Positions 46,030 through 58,209 of a DNA stretch of 64,000 nt are shown one piece after another. How positions within the stretch are numbered: position 1 is the stretch's first letter; every line of letters starts with the position of its first letter. Made by a program: the position numbers and the translations under genes. This stretch comes from Eucalyptus grandis (lineage: Eukaryota; Streptophyta; Magnoliopsida; Myrtales; Myrtaceae): positions 36,960,196 through 37,024,195 of the forward strand of contig NC_052618.1 in NCBI RefSeq assembly GCF_016545825.1, given 5' to 3'. The notes below the pieces were generated by a model. It made no database searches. It was not told the DNA's origin and saw only the letters and a list, made by a program, of their open reading frames with translations.

Positions 46030-46990
46030 TGCCCATAACTATGGCACTTAAAGCATTTCCTCGCGTCACCATAAGGTTTTCTTTGGGATTCTTTAGAAGG
46101 CTTGGCAAACTTCTCCTTGCCTTAGTCTTTGGTCGACACACTCTCAGCCTTGCTAGGAGAAGCACCCTTAAAGTAGGATGTCCCTTTTGATGAGGTTTTG
46201 GAAGAAAACCTCTTGCTTTTCAATTGCTTCTCAACTTTCATGGCCAACTTCAAAGGACCAATAAGGTTGAAGTGCAACCAAATCAACAATTTCCCTATTC
46301 ATTCACCAAGAAATCGAGCGATGGTTTGTTCCGAAACTTTTGGAACTTCGCACCTCTTCTTGAGTTGTTCAAACTCCTTGATGTATTCTTCAATACTCAT
46401 CCCTTGTTGTCTTAGGGAATTGAGCTTGAGGAATAAGTTTTGTTTGTCGTTGTTCGGCAAGAACCTCTTCTTCATCAACTTCTTGAGTTTTTCTCAAGAC
46501 TTGATTTGGCATTTTTCTTCTCTTGCTCGCCGATCCTTTAGATTCCCCCACCATAAAGAAGCATATTTCGTCAATTTTAGTATAACAACCTCACATCTCT
46601 TCTTGTCCGAGTAGGACTTGAAGTCAAAGACACGTTCAGTTGTGTGTAGCCAATCAACAAAGTCGTTAGGATTGAGGCTTCCTTCAAATTCCGGAACCTC
46701 CACTTTGATTTCTCGATCATTCTCCTTATGCCTCACTCTTCTTCTCCGGATTCAATATTCAGAATCACTAGAGTTACCTCTAGTGGAATCAAAATCACCA
46801 TTAGAACTTCAAGAAGAATTTGAATTGTCACGTCGATGTCGATCATTAAGATGCCTTGCTGGTTGTCCTTGTCTTGCCAGATACTCTAGAAGATTAAGGA
46901 CTCACTCCATTTGTTGTTGGAAATTCTGTATTCCATGATCTCTCCTTTTGTTGTGTGCTTGCTCCAAAGTTAGACTCTTGGAACCGAATC
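46030..46990 (-). pseudogene. Ty3/gypsy Gag (decayed)
   Basis: Gag packages the retroelement RNA. On the minus strand: an RNA-binding-type Arg/Ser region (about 46,880-46,740), then IKVEVPEFEGSLNPNDFVDW, VFDFKSYSDKKRCEVVILKL and ASLWWGNLKDRR (46,715-46,520), KRFLPNNDKQNLFLKL and SIEEYIKEFEQLKK (46,465-46,355), and a zinc knuckle CFKCHSYGH (about 46,055-46,030) whose last Cys appears lost after a frameshift. The order matches plant gypsy Gag. A few stops and frame changes are present, though long stretches remain open. Confidence 0.8.
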
Positions 46991-47048
46991 ATTCATGTTG
47001 AATTTGAATTGGATAGCATAAAGGAATCATTCAAAACGAGTTCAACCT

Positions 47049-47066
47049 TGAGCTTTGATGCTAACT
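47049..47066 (-). other. Degraded primer-binding site (Met-tRNA type)
   Basis: Adjacent to the 5' LTR the minus strand reads tagcatcaaagc, which matches the usual plant site tggtatcagagc at 9 of 12 positions, a few bases inside the LTR end. Confidence 0.5.
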
Positions 47067-47765
47067 TGATGCGTGTGTGAGCAAGTGATTTCGAGATGTA
47101 GGGACTTTTGTGGTAAGTGTAGGGGGATGGTTGTCCAAGGATGAACATACAAAATTTAAAGGATAGAATATGATCGACATTGAGGTTTAAAGGATGCGCC
47201 ACTAACCAAGGAAGAAGATTAGGATAGATGAAGTCTCACCACCAAGACTCAAAGGACAAGTCACCTGCTACGGCTAAAGGATTTCAAGATAGAAGAAGCT
47301 CACCACCAAGGCCTAAAGGAAAACCACCAACCAAGAATAAAGTGCTTCTTAGCTTACCACCGAGGAGTAATCCACTCTCCAAGGATAAAGGGACCGAAAT
47401 AGGAGTTATCCACTCTCTAAAGAAATTCACTCACATAGAGAAAATCTCAAATATTTTCATTCATCAAATCTAGTCTGGATATAATTGAGAGACTTCATCT
47501 ATTTATAGAAGGAATAAAATTTAGGAAATAGAAAAGTAATAAATAGATATGAGAACTAGCCTAACATTAAAGACCTTGGAACTTAGAACTTTGACTTGTG
47601 AAACTTACATAGCAATAAAGACTCCTTGGAAAATAGAGATGCATTTAATGACTTGAACTCGCATTCTTAATTCTCCAGCCTTGCAAAATTCATGCTCTCA
47701 TCTTGACCAAAAGATAAATAGCCCAAGGCTTCATCAAATAACCCAGGAATTTATTCAGAATGACA
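47067..47765 (-). repeat. 5' LTR of minus-strand gypsy element (intact)
   Basis: 699 bp beginning tgatgcgtg and ending aatgaca on the plus strand, collinear with the split LTR at 27,387-32,272. It holds the empty insertion site for the solo LTR (gtaataaatag) and tandem caccaaggcctaaagga-like units (47,230-47,345). Confidence 0.85.
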
Positions 47766-48499
47766 GCTGGTTTAAGCGCTTTAATTACTCAATTTGGTTG
47801 TTCCTCACCCAATTTTGCAAGAAAGTCCCTCAAAGTTGGTCGTTTTCTTGCTTGAGAATACCTGGTTTGATTGAATTTAGTCTTTTTGGCTTGATTTGAT
47901 CAATTTGACCTAGTCCAAGTTCAATTTCAAGCTTAATTAAGGGCTAAAATGATAAAATTGATAATTCGAGGGTTTGGGGTGAAATATGAGTTACCCAATG
48001 TTTCTATGTAATCTTTTGACCTTTCCAATGATGACTCACTGACTTAAATGTCAATTGAGATTTTTGAGATTATAATGGGAATAGTTCTACTTTTCATCCT
48101 TATAATTTCATGCTTTTCTAATCAAATCTCTATGTTTTTCATTTATCTAATTAAGTTCTTCTAGTTTCATAAATTTTGCAATCAAGTCCCGCTGACACCA
48201 AATTTAGCCAAATCCAATTGACATAGCCATTGGACGATGCTGAATTGCAATGTTGACAAAGTTTTTCCAACATGGACCTCCATGTGATTGTCCAAATTGG
48301 TTAGATCTTATAGGATTGCTTTTATCTAAAAGCGCACCATATGCATCCCTTTAATGATCACTTGCTTAATTCAGAAAATTGAATCTGGAACTTTTAGATG
48401 TAATGATGGTTGGCAATGCCATGATAGAATATGGTTATTAGATGTATTTGATAAAAGCTCAAGGTATGATTTACAACGAATATGCACATGTAGATGTTC
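47766..48499. other. No recognised feature
   Basis: AT-rich DNA, some in the style of ttcaatttcaagcttaa repeats. It does not continue the gag fragment found on the other side of the gypsy element. Confidence 0.5.
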
Positions 48500-50120
48500 G
48501 TATGTATATACAAGTATGTGGAAAGAGACATTTGGATTTCAGAAAATTTGGTGAGGACATTAAATGATGTTGGGAAGGTAGGGAGATTCTTGAATATAGT
48601 GAAGAGGGTGAGTTGATCGGAGCATAATGTAGGTAAGGCCTTTGTAAATGAGTTCTACCAAAATTTTAGGGAAAGGGACGTCATGTAGCTGTCGAGACAC
48701 AATGACCCTTTGGGATCCATCACCATCCCAAACAAAAACCCCTGACCTAACTCCCTTGAGCACGCAAGCATTTTATCTACGGTCCACACGGATATCTCAT
48801 CCTCCATTTTTTTCCTTTCCCTTCTTTCAAGTGCGGTTAACAAATGTCTACAAGTCACTTGATAAATATATTTAACGGTAGGATTATATTTTAATGCACC
48901 GAGTGTGCACAAAAAAATCATACAAAAGATTTAGGTGCCAACATGTATCTTTTTTTTTTGGTTGATGGACTCATCCAATTAATGCACACAAACTTTGATT
49001 TTATGATTGCTAGTGTAACATATATTTTACATTGACGGTGGTTCAAATTTCCAAATATATATATTTTTTTGTGACCCAGGAAACCCCGAAAGCCGAACAT
49101 GGGGAAACCACCACCCCATGCCACCGAGTATGTCACCAAGCAACTCCGTCAGCCCCCTTGGCCTACTTGCTTTGCAAGTGCAACGCAAGGGATTCGAACT
49201 CCTCATCTCTGGCGCAAAGGATCCATAGAGCCTACCCAACTGAGCTACCACAGCCGGTGGTCAAATTTCCAAATATTAATTGTTCATAATATGAGACAAG
49301 TCAATACTCTGGAAGTTCCAAATTTTCTTTAAACAATTGCTTTTAACAAGCTTTATTACTTTATAATTTTTGTCTTGCACCTAGTCCTTGCGAAGTTTCA
49401 CTAATGAAGATATGCCTAAACATATAAATTTTCTTCCAAAGATAACCTTACAAACATTCATTCTATTAATCTAGATAGACAAATGTGTATATAAATGGTA
49501 TGCAAAATGACAAATCCATTTGGACGTCATCTATGAATTCCCCATCCTCCCATTTTTGTCATTTTCTTTTGTCGTGCTTATCCTCCCTCCCTCAGCATTA
49601 TTGAGCAAACAGATCTCACCAAACTCTCTTGAGCTTTTCCCTACCATCCACCCTTTTGCTATCTTGCGCACTGTGCGCAGTTCGCGCATTACCTGTAGGG
49701 AAGATAAAAGAAGAAATGTCCCTTTTCCCTGACCACTGGTCAGACAGACCCTGGCCGCACCTCTGTTCAATTCCTGGTCCATTACGGTTCACGGATATCT
49801 ACATTATTCGAATCCAAAATTGTTGGTTGCTGGAAGGATTACCAACAACATATATAACCAATCAATCTTGATTTGTTTTAAGTAAGAAAATGACTTCTTT
49901 AACATGTAGCTCCTAAATAAAGGTAGACTTTTTTCCCATTATGAAGCGATATATATTGATTTCTAAACCTTTGATTTCCCAAAAGAGAGATATCGCAATT
50001 ATATGTTCCCATTGTATATATGAAAACTTCCTCTAGAATTGGCACAATTAGTTAAAAGGTTGGAGGTTTCTAGATTAGAAGTGTAGTTCATATGTTTGAA
50101 TCTTATTAATTATGTGCAAA
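48500..50120. repeat. Paralogous block pair 2, copy 2
   Basis: Matches 22,255-23,740 in orientation and order. It differs mainly by a SINE insertion (49,059-49,255 plus target duplication). The minus-strand core around 48,750-48,655 (FVWDGDGSQ, QLHDVPFPK) keeps an open frame in both copies. The product is not recognised. Confidence 0.75.
49059..49255 (-). mobile_element. tRNA-derived SINE
   Basis: The minus strand starts ggctgtggtagctcagttgg, with an RNA polymerase III A box (tagctcagttggg, about 49,247-49,233) and a B box (agttcgaatccc, about 49,202-49,189). A tRNA-unrelated body of about 120 bases and a short A/T-rich tail (acaaaaaaatatatat) follow. Flanking direct repeats ggtggt(t)caaatttcc and on to aaatat lie at 49,037-49,058 and 49,256-49,276. 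The paralogous block at 22,255-23,740 lacks it. Confidence 0.88.
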
Positions 50121-52993
50121 CTATTTCGACATTCGAATGTACATATTCGATATTCAGAATGAAATAGTTATCTTTTCCCCCAACGAGTTTGATTGTGTCT
50201 CATCGAACTTTTGAAAGTCCGTTGGTCAAACCTTTTCAATCCAACAGTGTTGCGTCCATGACTTTTGAATAATGGAATAGGAATTCATCCACTTTTTGTT
50301 AGGGAATTAGGAATGAAAAGAAAAACAGGGAAGGAAATCAATGGTTTTGCTCATGATGAACTCTGTCTTTGAAGTTTTAAATTCCTCCATTGTAAATTTT
50401 GCAATCACAAGAAGTTAAAACAGCAAATTTTCAACTTCTTTCAATGATCTTTCTAAAGGAAAAGATGAAGCGATAGGGTTTCAAAATTTTACTTGCGAAC
50501 AAAATTTACTTCAACAAGACAAAGTAGCAACTCTGAATGATGGGAATATGAACCGACGTGTCTATTTATTTTCGTATCATTCGGTGATAACCTGAAAAGC
50601 CTGATTTTGTCAAATTTGGTTAATGAACTGTCGATCGCCAAAAGTCACAAATCAATATTTAAACACGTCTCTTCAGATTTATATACGTTAAATAAATAAA
50701 AATGAACTTAAAAAATTGTACGACTAAGGTATTTTGTATAACACATTTTGCTTGATGTGCAACCAAGCATCGTACCATCATATAATAACAATGGTTAATA
50801 TCACGAAAAAATATAAATTAGTATATTTGTGACAAATTTACTCAAAACTATTTTTTTTTTTTTTTATAAAAGACCCCAAACAGGTACACCTATGACAAAT
50901 TAATCCAAACTATTTTTATTACCATTAAGAACCTAAAATCATTACATTTATAACAAATTTACCCTATATTAGTTTCATTCAAATTAGATTAATATAACGT
51001 AAAACTATAAATTGGTACATTTGTGACAAACGAACGGTAAAACCTCAATCTAGTACATCTATCAATTGACATGTGTCATCAATTTAGTAACACGTAAACT
51101 AATGGAGGGTAAATCTGTTACAGGTCTACCAATTTGGGGCAAAATTGAAATGCGATGTTGTTTCTTCATGCATGACATATCGTTGTATAATTGTGCATGA
51201 GAAAAATCATAATTTACTAATGTATCATAAACATCTTACGCCTTTAATATTTTTAATTATCTTACAATGCTTTTCACCTCGAGCATGACAAATTGATTGA
51301 TGAATATAATAAAATCTTGAATTTAACGTGGTTGATAAAATAGTGTACATTTTCGTAATAACATCGTAATGTTAAAAAATAGCATACTATCACTTTGGTC
51401 TAGAGTACACAATACATGGTATATTTGTGCTGAAAAAAAATTCTAAATTTATAGGACAAGATAAAAAGTATAAGGATTTCCGAAATGTCGTCTAATAATA
51501 GAATATCGCATACTACAACTTTTGCCAGGAGTCAGATGAAGCATCGTACTTTCGTAAAATGTTTAATATGATATGGTACACAATTTACAAATTATCACTT
51601 AACGTTTAGAGTTAATGTATGAGGGATTTGGCTTTAACGTCAAACTTTGAATAATATTGAAAATGACATACAATAATTGGCCTTAAGTACGATTGGACGT
51701 CCTATAACTTGGTAAAACGTCATATAATATCAAGAAAAAGCATATGATGATGGGCCTAAAAGTTGATGTAATGTTCTATATTTTTTAAAATCCCTTCTTA
51801 TATTAGGAAAATTTGTTCCGAGATTTTGACCTTAAGTACGACTAAAAGTTATATGCCTCGGTGGAAGTCCTGTCATTTAAAATAAAACATAAGATGAGTG
51901 GTCATAAATGTTATATAAGACATCTTATAATGTTACATAAGATGTGGCACAAAGGGAAATCAATTTCCTTCAGTTATCTTCGAATGAACAGTTCATGTTG
52001 CATAGAGGGATATCAATGTGGAGATTCATGTTGTAGGTATGACTGACTGAAGTGATTGCATGACCCAATTGGTGATAGGGGTGAGTGTGGGTCGGGGTGG
52101 TCCAAGTTGAGCCTGTCACACCTAACCCAGGGACCAACCCACACAGTGTTGGTCCTCAACTTTTAGGACCGAGGACCGACCTTGTTGAACTTAGAACCGA
52201 GGTCTAGTCCGATTCTAGGGTTAATTTGGGACTAACCAATAATTTTTTTTTTCATTTTTTGTATTCCCTTAAAACACAAATATACTATTTGAAATTACAT
52301 ATCTACTAACAATGCGGCATTGATCAACCAAACTATAAACACCGGTACATATCTAATATAAATTTAAGATAACGTAACAATAGAAATTTCACAATTGCTA
52401 AAAGTAACAAAACATAAAAACGATCAAGGGTGCTCATGGAGATAAAGTGTTTCCAGCATTGGAACATGCTATAATTCCCTCACTTGTGATTTGTCTTTGA
52501 ATCATTTTCTGCTTGGGAAATGGGATGAGATGGCAAGTTTAAGAGAAGTGAATTATGTGCTACAGTACAGGTGAAACTTACTAGTCGAATATAATTAAAC
52601 CATAAGAAGTTCAAAATACCTAATATAAACCATGAATAAACAACTTCACATCTTGTTAATTAGGGGTGAACATGGTTTGGGTTGGACTGGTCCTACATGA
52701 GGTGAGGGGCGAGTTGTGAGGCAAGGGGCAAGGGGCGAGCGAGCAAGCAGTGAGTTGTGAGGTGAGCAGCAAGTTGGGAGCAGGGTGACCGTCGAGCATT
52801 GCTCACAAAGAGGGTTTCTAAATTTCTAATTAGGGCTTTGTTCTTTGTGATTTACTTGGCAAAGATCTAAAAAAGAAAGAAGAGGATAAAACAGAATGCT
52901 GGAGGAGGATGACTCGTTAATGCCGTTAATTTAAGTTAGGGTTAAAGACTGTAGAATAGGTAAAAAGAATATTATATATAACATATTAAATAT
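50121..52993. other. AT-rich intergenic DNA with weak repeat signals
   Basis: No coding region is supported. At 50,815-51,140 short units (tttgtgacaaattta, aaactattttt) recur in the same orientation, as in ends of decayed TIR elements. Bases 52,074-52,230 are rich in ggtcc/ggacc words as at 571-1,110, beginning taggggtgagtgtgg. A similar start (taggggtgaacatgg) occurs at 52,663. From 52,690 to 52,790 there are tandem gagc/gagt-type short units. Confidence 0.45.
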
Positions 52994-53990
52994 TGTTGAT
53001 ACCAAAAAATACCCTTACGGGTAGGTATAAGGCACGAGGAATAGAAAGTCTTGAAATAGTCAACGCAACCATATATGGGTCATATTTTACATCCGCCCAA
53101 CTCATGAATATCGTACAAGAAAAGATAATTAAGGATATGGAGGATTTTTGGGCTGAGTTTCGACAGACCGAGACATGTAATATCATGTGGCCTTCGAAGT
53201 CAAAGATTAATGATGAAGATGCAACCTTGGTGGTGAAAATAGACGAGAACAGGTTAAAAGGCGCCAAACTCGAAAGAAGAGCAGTTGATACTTGCTGGAC
53301 AAGCCATGACACGGTTGTTGAACAAATATGGATAAGTTGATTTAGCCTGAAATGTGGAGTGACTCTTGAGGAGAAAGTAATTGATCATTGATGGTTACCA
53401 AGTTAGCTTATAAATACCACAAGCCATCGAACAGAGAACTCCCTGAATAACACACAAAATTACTTTATATTGCCTTTATCTTTACCTAGTCTTAGCTTAG
53501 TTGTAACTTAAGATTCCTGCCATAGATTGAATTCCAACGAGTATCTATATCTCAGGAAGTGTTGTCAATTAGATTCTAGTGCTAACCCATTGTCTAGTGT
53601 CATTGATTAGATTATGATATTGTGTCCCCATCCTCATCTAGAGATGGTGTTCATTAGATGTTGCTTCAATCTAACGTTGTTAATTAGATTCTACTGTTGT
53701 GTCCTTGAACTTAGTAGAAAGCCATGCCTTGTTATGCGTCTCACTTGCACCTAGCATTGTCGAAGTGCCTTCGATATTATATAGACCGCTTTAATTTTAA
53801 TGGGCTTTCATTATTATGCAAAGTGAGTCTAAATGATGTCATTAATTAGGTTTCGGCATTGATTATCACTAATATTGAACGTGTGATAAGCCAGCGACTT
53901 CTTTAATTTCAAAATTATAAAAGTGTATAGTTTCGTTTGCATTTGACCATCTCTATCCAAAACTAACATAGAAAAATCAAAATATAACAC
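52994..53990 (+). repeat. 5' LTR of the Tat-like element
   Basis: It matches 61,629-62,354 from tgttgatacc through the TATA box (53,409) to the tagattctactgttgtgt segment (53,686-53,704). The portion after that has no partner because the 3' LTR is truncated. The 3' boundary of this LTR (about 53,990) is estimated. Confidence 0.75.
53409..53416 (+). promoter_or_regulatory. TATA box of 5' LTR
   Basis: tataaata about 415 bases into the LTR, followed by ccacaagcca. It is conserved at 62,063-62,070 in the other LTR. Confidence 0.6.
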
Positions 53991-54080
53991 TTGGTGAAAG
54001 ATTTTTCGTTGTAGGATCGAGAATCAACGAAATATCTTTTTGTCATGCTCCATGGGACTTGGTGGTGGTCGAAGAGTACT

Positions 54081-56410
54081 ATGCCATGCATAAGAAGTCG
54101 TAACAACATGGACGGAGTTACAGACAAACCTTTGCCAACAATGGACGATATGCAATGTGTAGAATCATCATTTGCATAGCTTACTTTGAACTAGACACAA
54201 GGTGAAAATGCAGATATCCCAAGGCAACAGGTTAGAGAATCACGAAGATCAATGGAAATCACCCCTGTCATACTTTTGTTGATGAGGCGAACCATCGAAG
54301 AGACTCATAATGACTTCGTTGACTATATGGTCAGGAGAATGACTGATGTGGTGAAGCCATTGATAATCAATATGTACTATGAATGTGCGCAAGGGTAACA
54401 TTGGGTCCCAATTAGTACAACCTAGCCTCAAAGTGGGAATGCCCATGACTCCCAGGTATGCTTCTTTGTCATTACCTCTTATGGTGAATTTCGATATTAT
54501 GAGGCAAAGTATACTGCCTTTGGCACCTATAAGGATCCTGCAAAGAGGAGAGGTGGTTTTGACAACCTAAATTGATGGATCAAATCCCCAAGGATATTAT
54601 GATCCTAATGGCATAACGGGGCAACAATCTTGTTAGGATACAACGTTCCTTGATCCTTAGCATGCTATGAGTGTTCCTAGTGTTGTATTTACAGTTCAAC
54701 CCAATGTGATGCCCATAACTACAACTATTGACAATCACAGAATAGTATTAGGTCTGCCTAAGGGGCAGGAACTAGTACGTTTCACTGGGGGGTAGGACCA
54801 ACCTGCTTGACCAACATTCCCAAATGCTAACCTACTCATACCCAATCAAGAGTTCTAGCACATGCATCCTAACCCGTAGCTAAACGATTCATTAGCTAAC
54901 TAGAATATCCCTAAAGTGTATCAAGTCCCACAATAGCCTATATCCTAGGTTCCACAACAACCTGTGTATTAGGCTCTACAACCACTTGTGTATCAGGTCC
55001 CATAACAACCTATATACCAGGCTTTGCAACCACCTATATATCAAGCCCAACAACATATGGCATATCAACCTTCTCAGCTAGTGTGAATATGATATTGCAC
55101 CCTAACTATGGTGCCTAACAACCAATAGGATTACTTATGGCCATTTTGGGACACAACTAAATGGTCGTCGAATTCGCCCGAAGAAATAACATTGGTGATC
55201 ATGGTCACATAGAGAATGTCTATCGAAAGCCTTATACAGACTAGATGGACACTGTTCCTTATCCACGAGGATTCAAGATGCCATAATTCACACTATTCAT
55301 TGGAGAAGATAACCAATCAACTTTCGAACACATTACCCATTTCTTAGCCTTGTGTGGCGTGCAACTCATGGTGATCATTGGAAGCTTTGTTTGTTTTCAC
55401 TTTCATTATCAAAGACATCTTTCACATGGTATATGTTCTACTAGCAAATTCGAACTTTTCATGAGAACAGATGGAATGCCTTTTCCATGCACAATTTCAG
55501 AGTGTTGTTATAGACTTATCAATTGTCGATATGTCTACTATGAAAGAAATGGCAAATGGGACAGTCGATCATTTCATATCAAGATATAAACGGGCTAGAA
55601 AAAAAGCCTAGTCTCGTTGCCTGAGAGAACGTTGGCTGATCGAGTCTTCAATGGTCTCAAGTTCAAACTCCAAGAAAGAATGGTAGGGCAAGTTTACTCA
55701 TACTTATTCCAACTGTCCACTATGGCAATCAAACATGAAAGCTTGCTTTGAGAAAAGAACAAAAGACATAGTCGAAGAGGAGATGTCAACTTTGTTGAGA
55801 CAAATGATTTCGGTGAAGAGCAAATGGAGCTGGTAGAACTAGCTATTGCCAAAATGGTTATTGAAAAGCCATACACAAGTTAAGTGCCGAAGCTAGCTAA
55901 GATAAAGGAGAAGTCAAGCATTATGACTAAGGCCAAAGAGTCAGTTTACTACTCCTTCGATATTAGTAAGACTAAAGAAATCTTCGATCTATTATTGGTG
56001 GACGGTCAAATAAAATTAACAGAAGGACAAAATATTCTATCCAAGGAAGAATTGATGGGGAAGAAGTATTGCAAATGGCACCATTCATGGAGCCATGATA
56101 CTTCTGATTGTGTGGTCCTTAAAAAGAATATCTAGGAGGCAATTCAATAAGGGAAGATAAAATTTGCTAATGATAAAGGGAAGTCCCCAATGGAGGTGGA
56201 CATAGATCATTTCCCAATAATGATTGGTTTGGTTTCGATAAGATTTCAAGGCAGGAGGTATAGACTACCTCATGTTTGTACTAATTGCAAACATATGATT
56301 AAGGAAGTGGATCCTCCAAACCAAAGAGAATACGGACACCCTTTGAGGAGTCATGCTATTAGCGGATATTGAAATTCAAGGACTTCGAGACCATATTAAT
56401 AATCACCTTG
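54081..56410 (+). pseudogene. Gag of the Tat-like element (decayed)
   Basis: It starts MPCIRSRNNMDG. A Gln/Pro/Tyr-rich tandem region (VYQVPQQPIYQA-like units, 54,910-55,080) precedes the capsid-like part (55,280-55,720: FIGEDNQSTFEHITHFL, SLPERTLADRVFNGLKFKLQ). A His/Cys motif KKYCKWHHSWSHDTSDC follows at about 56,060-56,110, typical of this lineage. Stops are frequent, many of them TAA/TAG where repeat units elsewhere have CAA/CAG. Gag would form the particle, but this copy is inactive. Confidence 0.7.
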
Positions 56411-57149
56411 TTAGAATGAATTGGTCCATGTAGAATATCACTCCCCCCATCGAAGGTCCCACAAATCATTCAAACAAATGTACGACGAGAGAGACCCTAT
56501 CATAGACATGTTGGGTTAGCCTAGTGAGAAGTTTGACTATTACTGAGTTACACACCTTCATTTGCCTATCCCCATAGAATTATCTCTTTTGACTAGGGAG
56601 ATGAACTATATAACAATGCGAGAGATCATGATTGTCAAATAGGTAAACACTGTCGAAGGACCCTAAAGGTGCCTAATGACCCATCATAAGGTGAATGGTA
56701 TGAGGCTTAAGAGGTTCAAAATGGAACTATGATGCGAACCCAGAAAATGAGGGCTCAAAGGAAAAGAAGAATGCGTTAATTGTAATAGTAGGTCAATCAA
56801 ATCTATATTACCCAAGTTAACCTAGCACTAATTGCAACCAACTAACCAAAGCCTTATAGAACCAAGAACTTGGTTTGGAAAAGAAAGTCAAACATAGATG
56901 GTGTGGTATCGAAGTTTGGAAAGGATAGGGCAGTTATACAAGCTAAGGACGAGGACTAAAAATGCATGCCAATATAGTTGTCTAGTTCAATCTCTCTTTT
57001 AACCTCATATATGGTCCAAGTCAGCCTGTTCAATGAGTTCTAAATGGACCAAATTATCCCCAACATAATTGAGGGAAACCTAGCTCATGAAAAGGAAGGA
57101 GCACGGTTCTCTTTTAACAATGAAGAAGTAAAAAGCTTGAGAAGCTTTT

Positions 57150-57545
57150 AGAAAGCCTTTCCAATCACTTGAGGGCTTAAAATATTAGTGCTAAATAAAT
57201 GGTCATCCAATTGCCAAAGTATTAGTTGATGGAGGATTAACTTTGAACCTTATTCCATAGAGATTCTTTAAAAACTAGGTAGGAAAGATGAAGAAATAAT
57301 TCCATTAACTATCCAACTCTCATACTTTACCAGAGAAGTTACTAAAGTCAAAGAAACATATGTGGCTAGCTTGATTGTAGGGTCGAAGACTTCAAGAACC
57401 TCTTTTTGTGTAATTGATGCTGATGGGTCTTACAACTTATTATTGGGAAAAGATTGGATCTACGGGAATCAATGACACCAAATGTTGGCCTTTTAAAATG
57501 GTGATAAAGTCAAATATGTCAAGGCCAATTCCAGATCAAATGAGC
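57150..57545 (+). pseudogene. Aspartic protease region of the Tat-like element
   Basis: Readings give VLVDGGLTLNLIP (active-site region, DGG as in Tat-lineage proteases, about 57,222-57,255), then VKETYVASLIVG, and YNLLLGKDWIYGN (57,431-57,470) with HQMLAF and DKVKYVKA after it. Frameshifts and stops are present. No reverse transcriptase motif follows before the antisense ORF. Confidence 0.65.
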
Positions 57546-58209
57546 ACTAGGCATAATGAAGGTTTGCTAGGGGGCAATTGATGACAACGTACATTTGTAG
57601 GCCCCCGGAAATTGATCTTGATAGTATTGCGTTCTGCCGTTTCGACAAGAGAAATGTTGAATGGGTCTCTAAGATAGAATTGGCAAGATATCTAGATAAG
57701 GTTATATGTGAAAAACATTATATTGTTGGAAGACATCATTAAGAGGTATGCGGCCTATCGGGCTGAACAAGCTGAACAATTATTAGATGTTGTTGATGGC
57801 ATATTGGATTTTGATAAATCACCAATTAAAGAAAATGATAAAATGATGCAAGCTCAAGATCCATCCAAGTAAATCAATCTTGAGGATGAGTTCATTTGAG
57901 GAACATGGATGAGTTCATGGCATTTGAAAATCCTACTATAATTCTATTTGGCACGTGGTGAACGAAACTAAAGAATGAAGATACCTAAAAATTTAAAGAA
58001 GACAATGATAGTTAAATGATTTCATTTCGATGGCTGTGAGTGCAAGAAGGATTTGACGTTTTGCTGGAGATTACACATGAGCTCGTTGAAACCAAGGTTT
58101 TGGTTTGAATGTTCATCAATAATATGACAGCGTTCAGAGTTTAACGGCACTTAACGAGTATAATCTTCTACCTTCATCTCTTTGAGGACAACTATAGATT
58201 TGCATAGTG
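57546..58209. other. Gap where pol would be expected
   Basis: About 660 bases between the protease remnant and the end of the antisense ORF. The plus strand is broken in all frames and shows no RT, RNase H or integrase motif. Pol appears deleted or never present. Confidence 0.5.

Larger units (their letters stand above)
27387..47765 (-). mobile_element. Minus-strand Ty3/gypsy LTR retrotransposon, multiply interrupted
   Basis: LTRs of about 700 bp lie at 27,387-32,272 (interrupted) and 47,067-47,765. Reading the minus strand, the order is 5' LTR, degraded tRNA-Met-type primer site, gag, protease, RT, RNase H, integrase, C-terminal tail, polypurine tract and 3' LTR, the standard Ty3/gypsy order. 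Three later insertions sit inside: solo LTRs at 27,862-32,044 and 42,256-45,471, and a MULE at 33,902-41,198. Without them the element would be about 5.7 kb. The LTRs differ at many sites, so the insertion is old. A clean 5-bp target duplication is not visible (tctgc left, gctgg right). The lineage within Ty3/gypsy is not settled. Confidence 0.85.

Noticed and set aside
49189..49255. Apparent tRNA gene on the minus strand with A and B boxes
   Set aside because: It lacks a complete cloverleaf and 3' acceptor arm, is followed by an unrelated body and A/T tail, and is flanked by a long target duplication. It is a SINE head.
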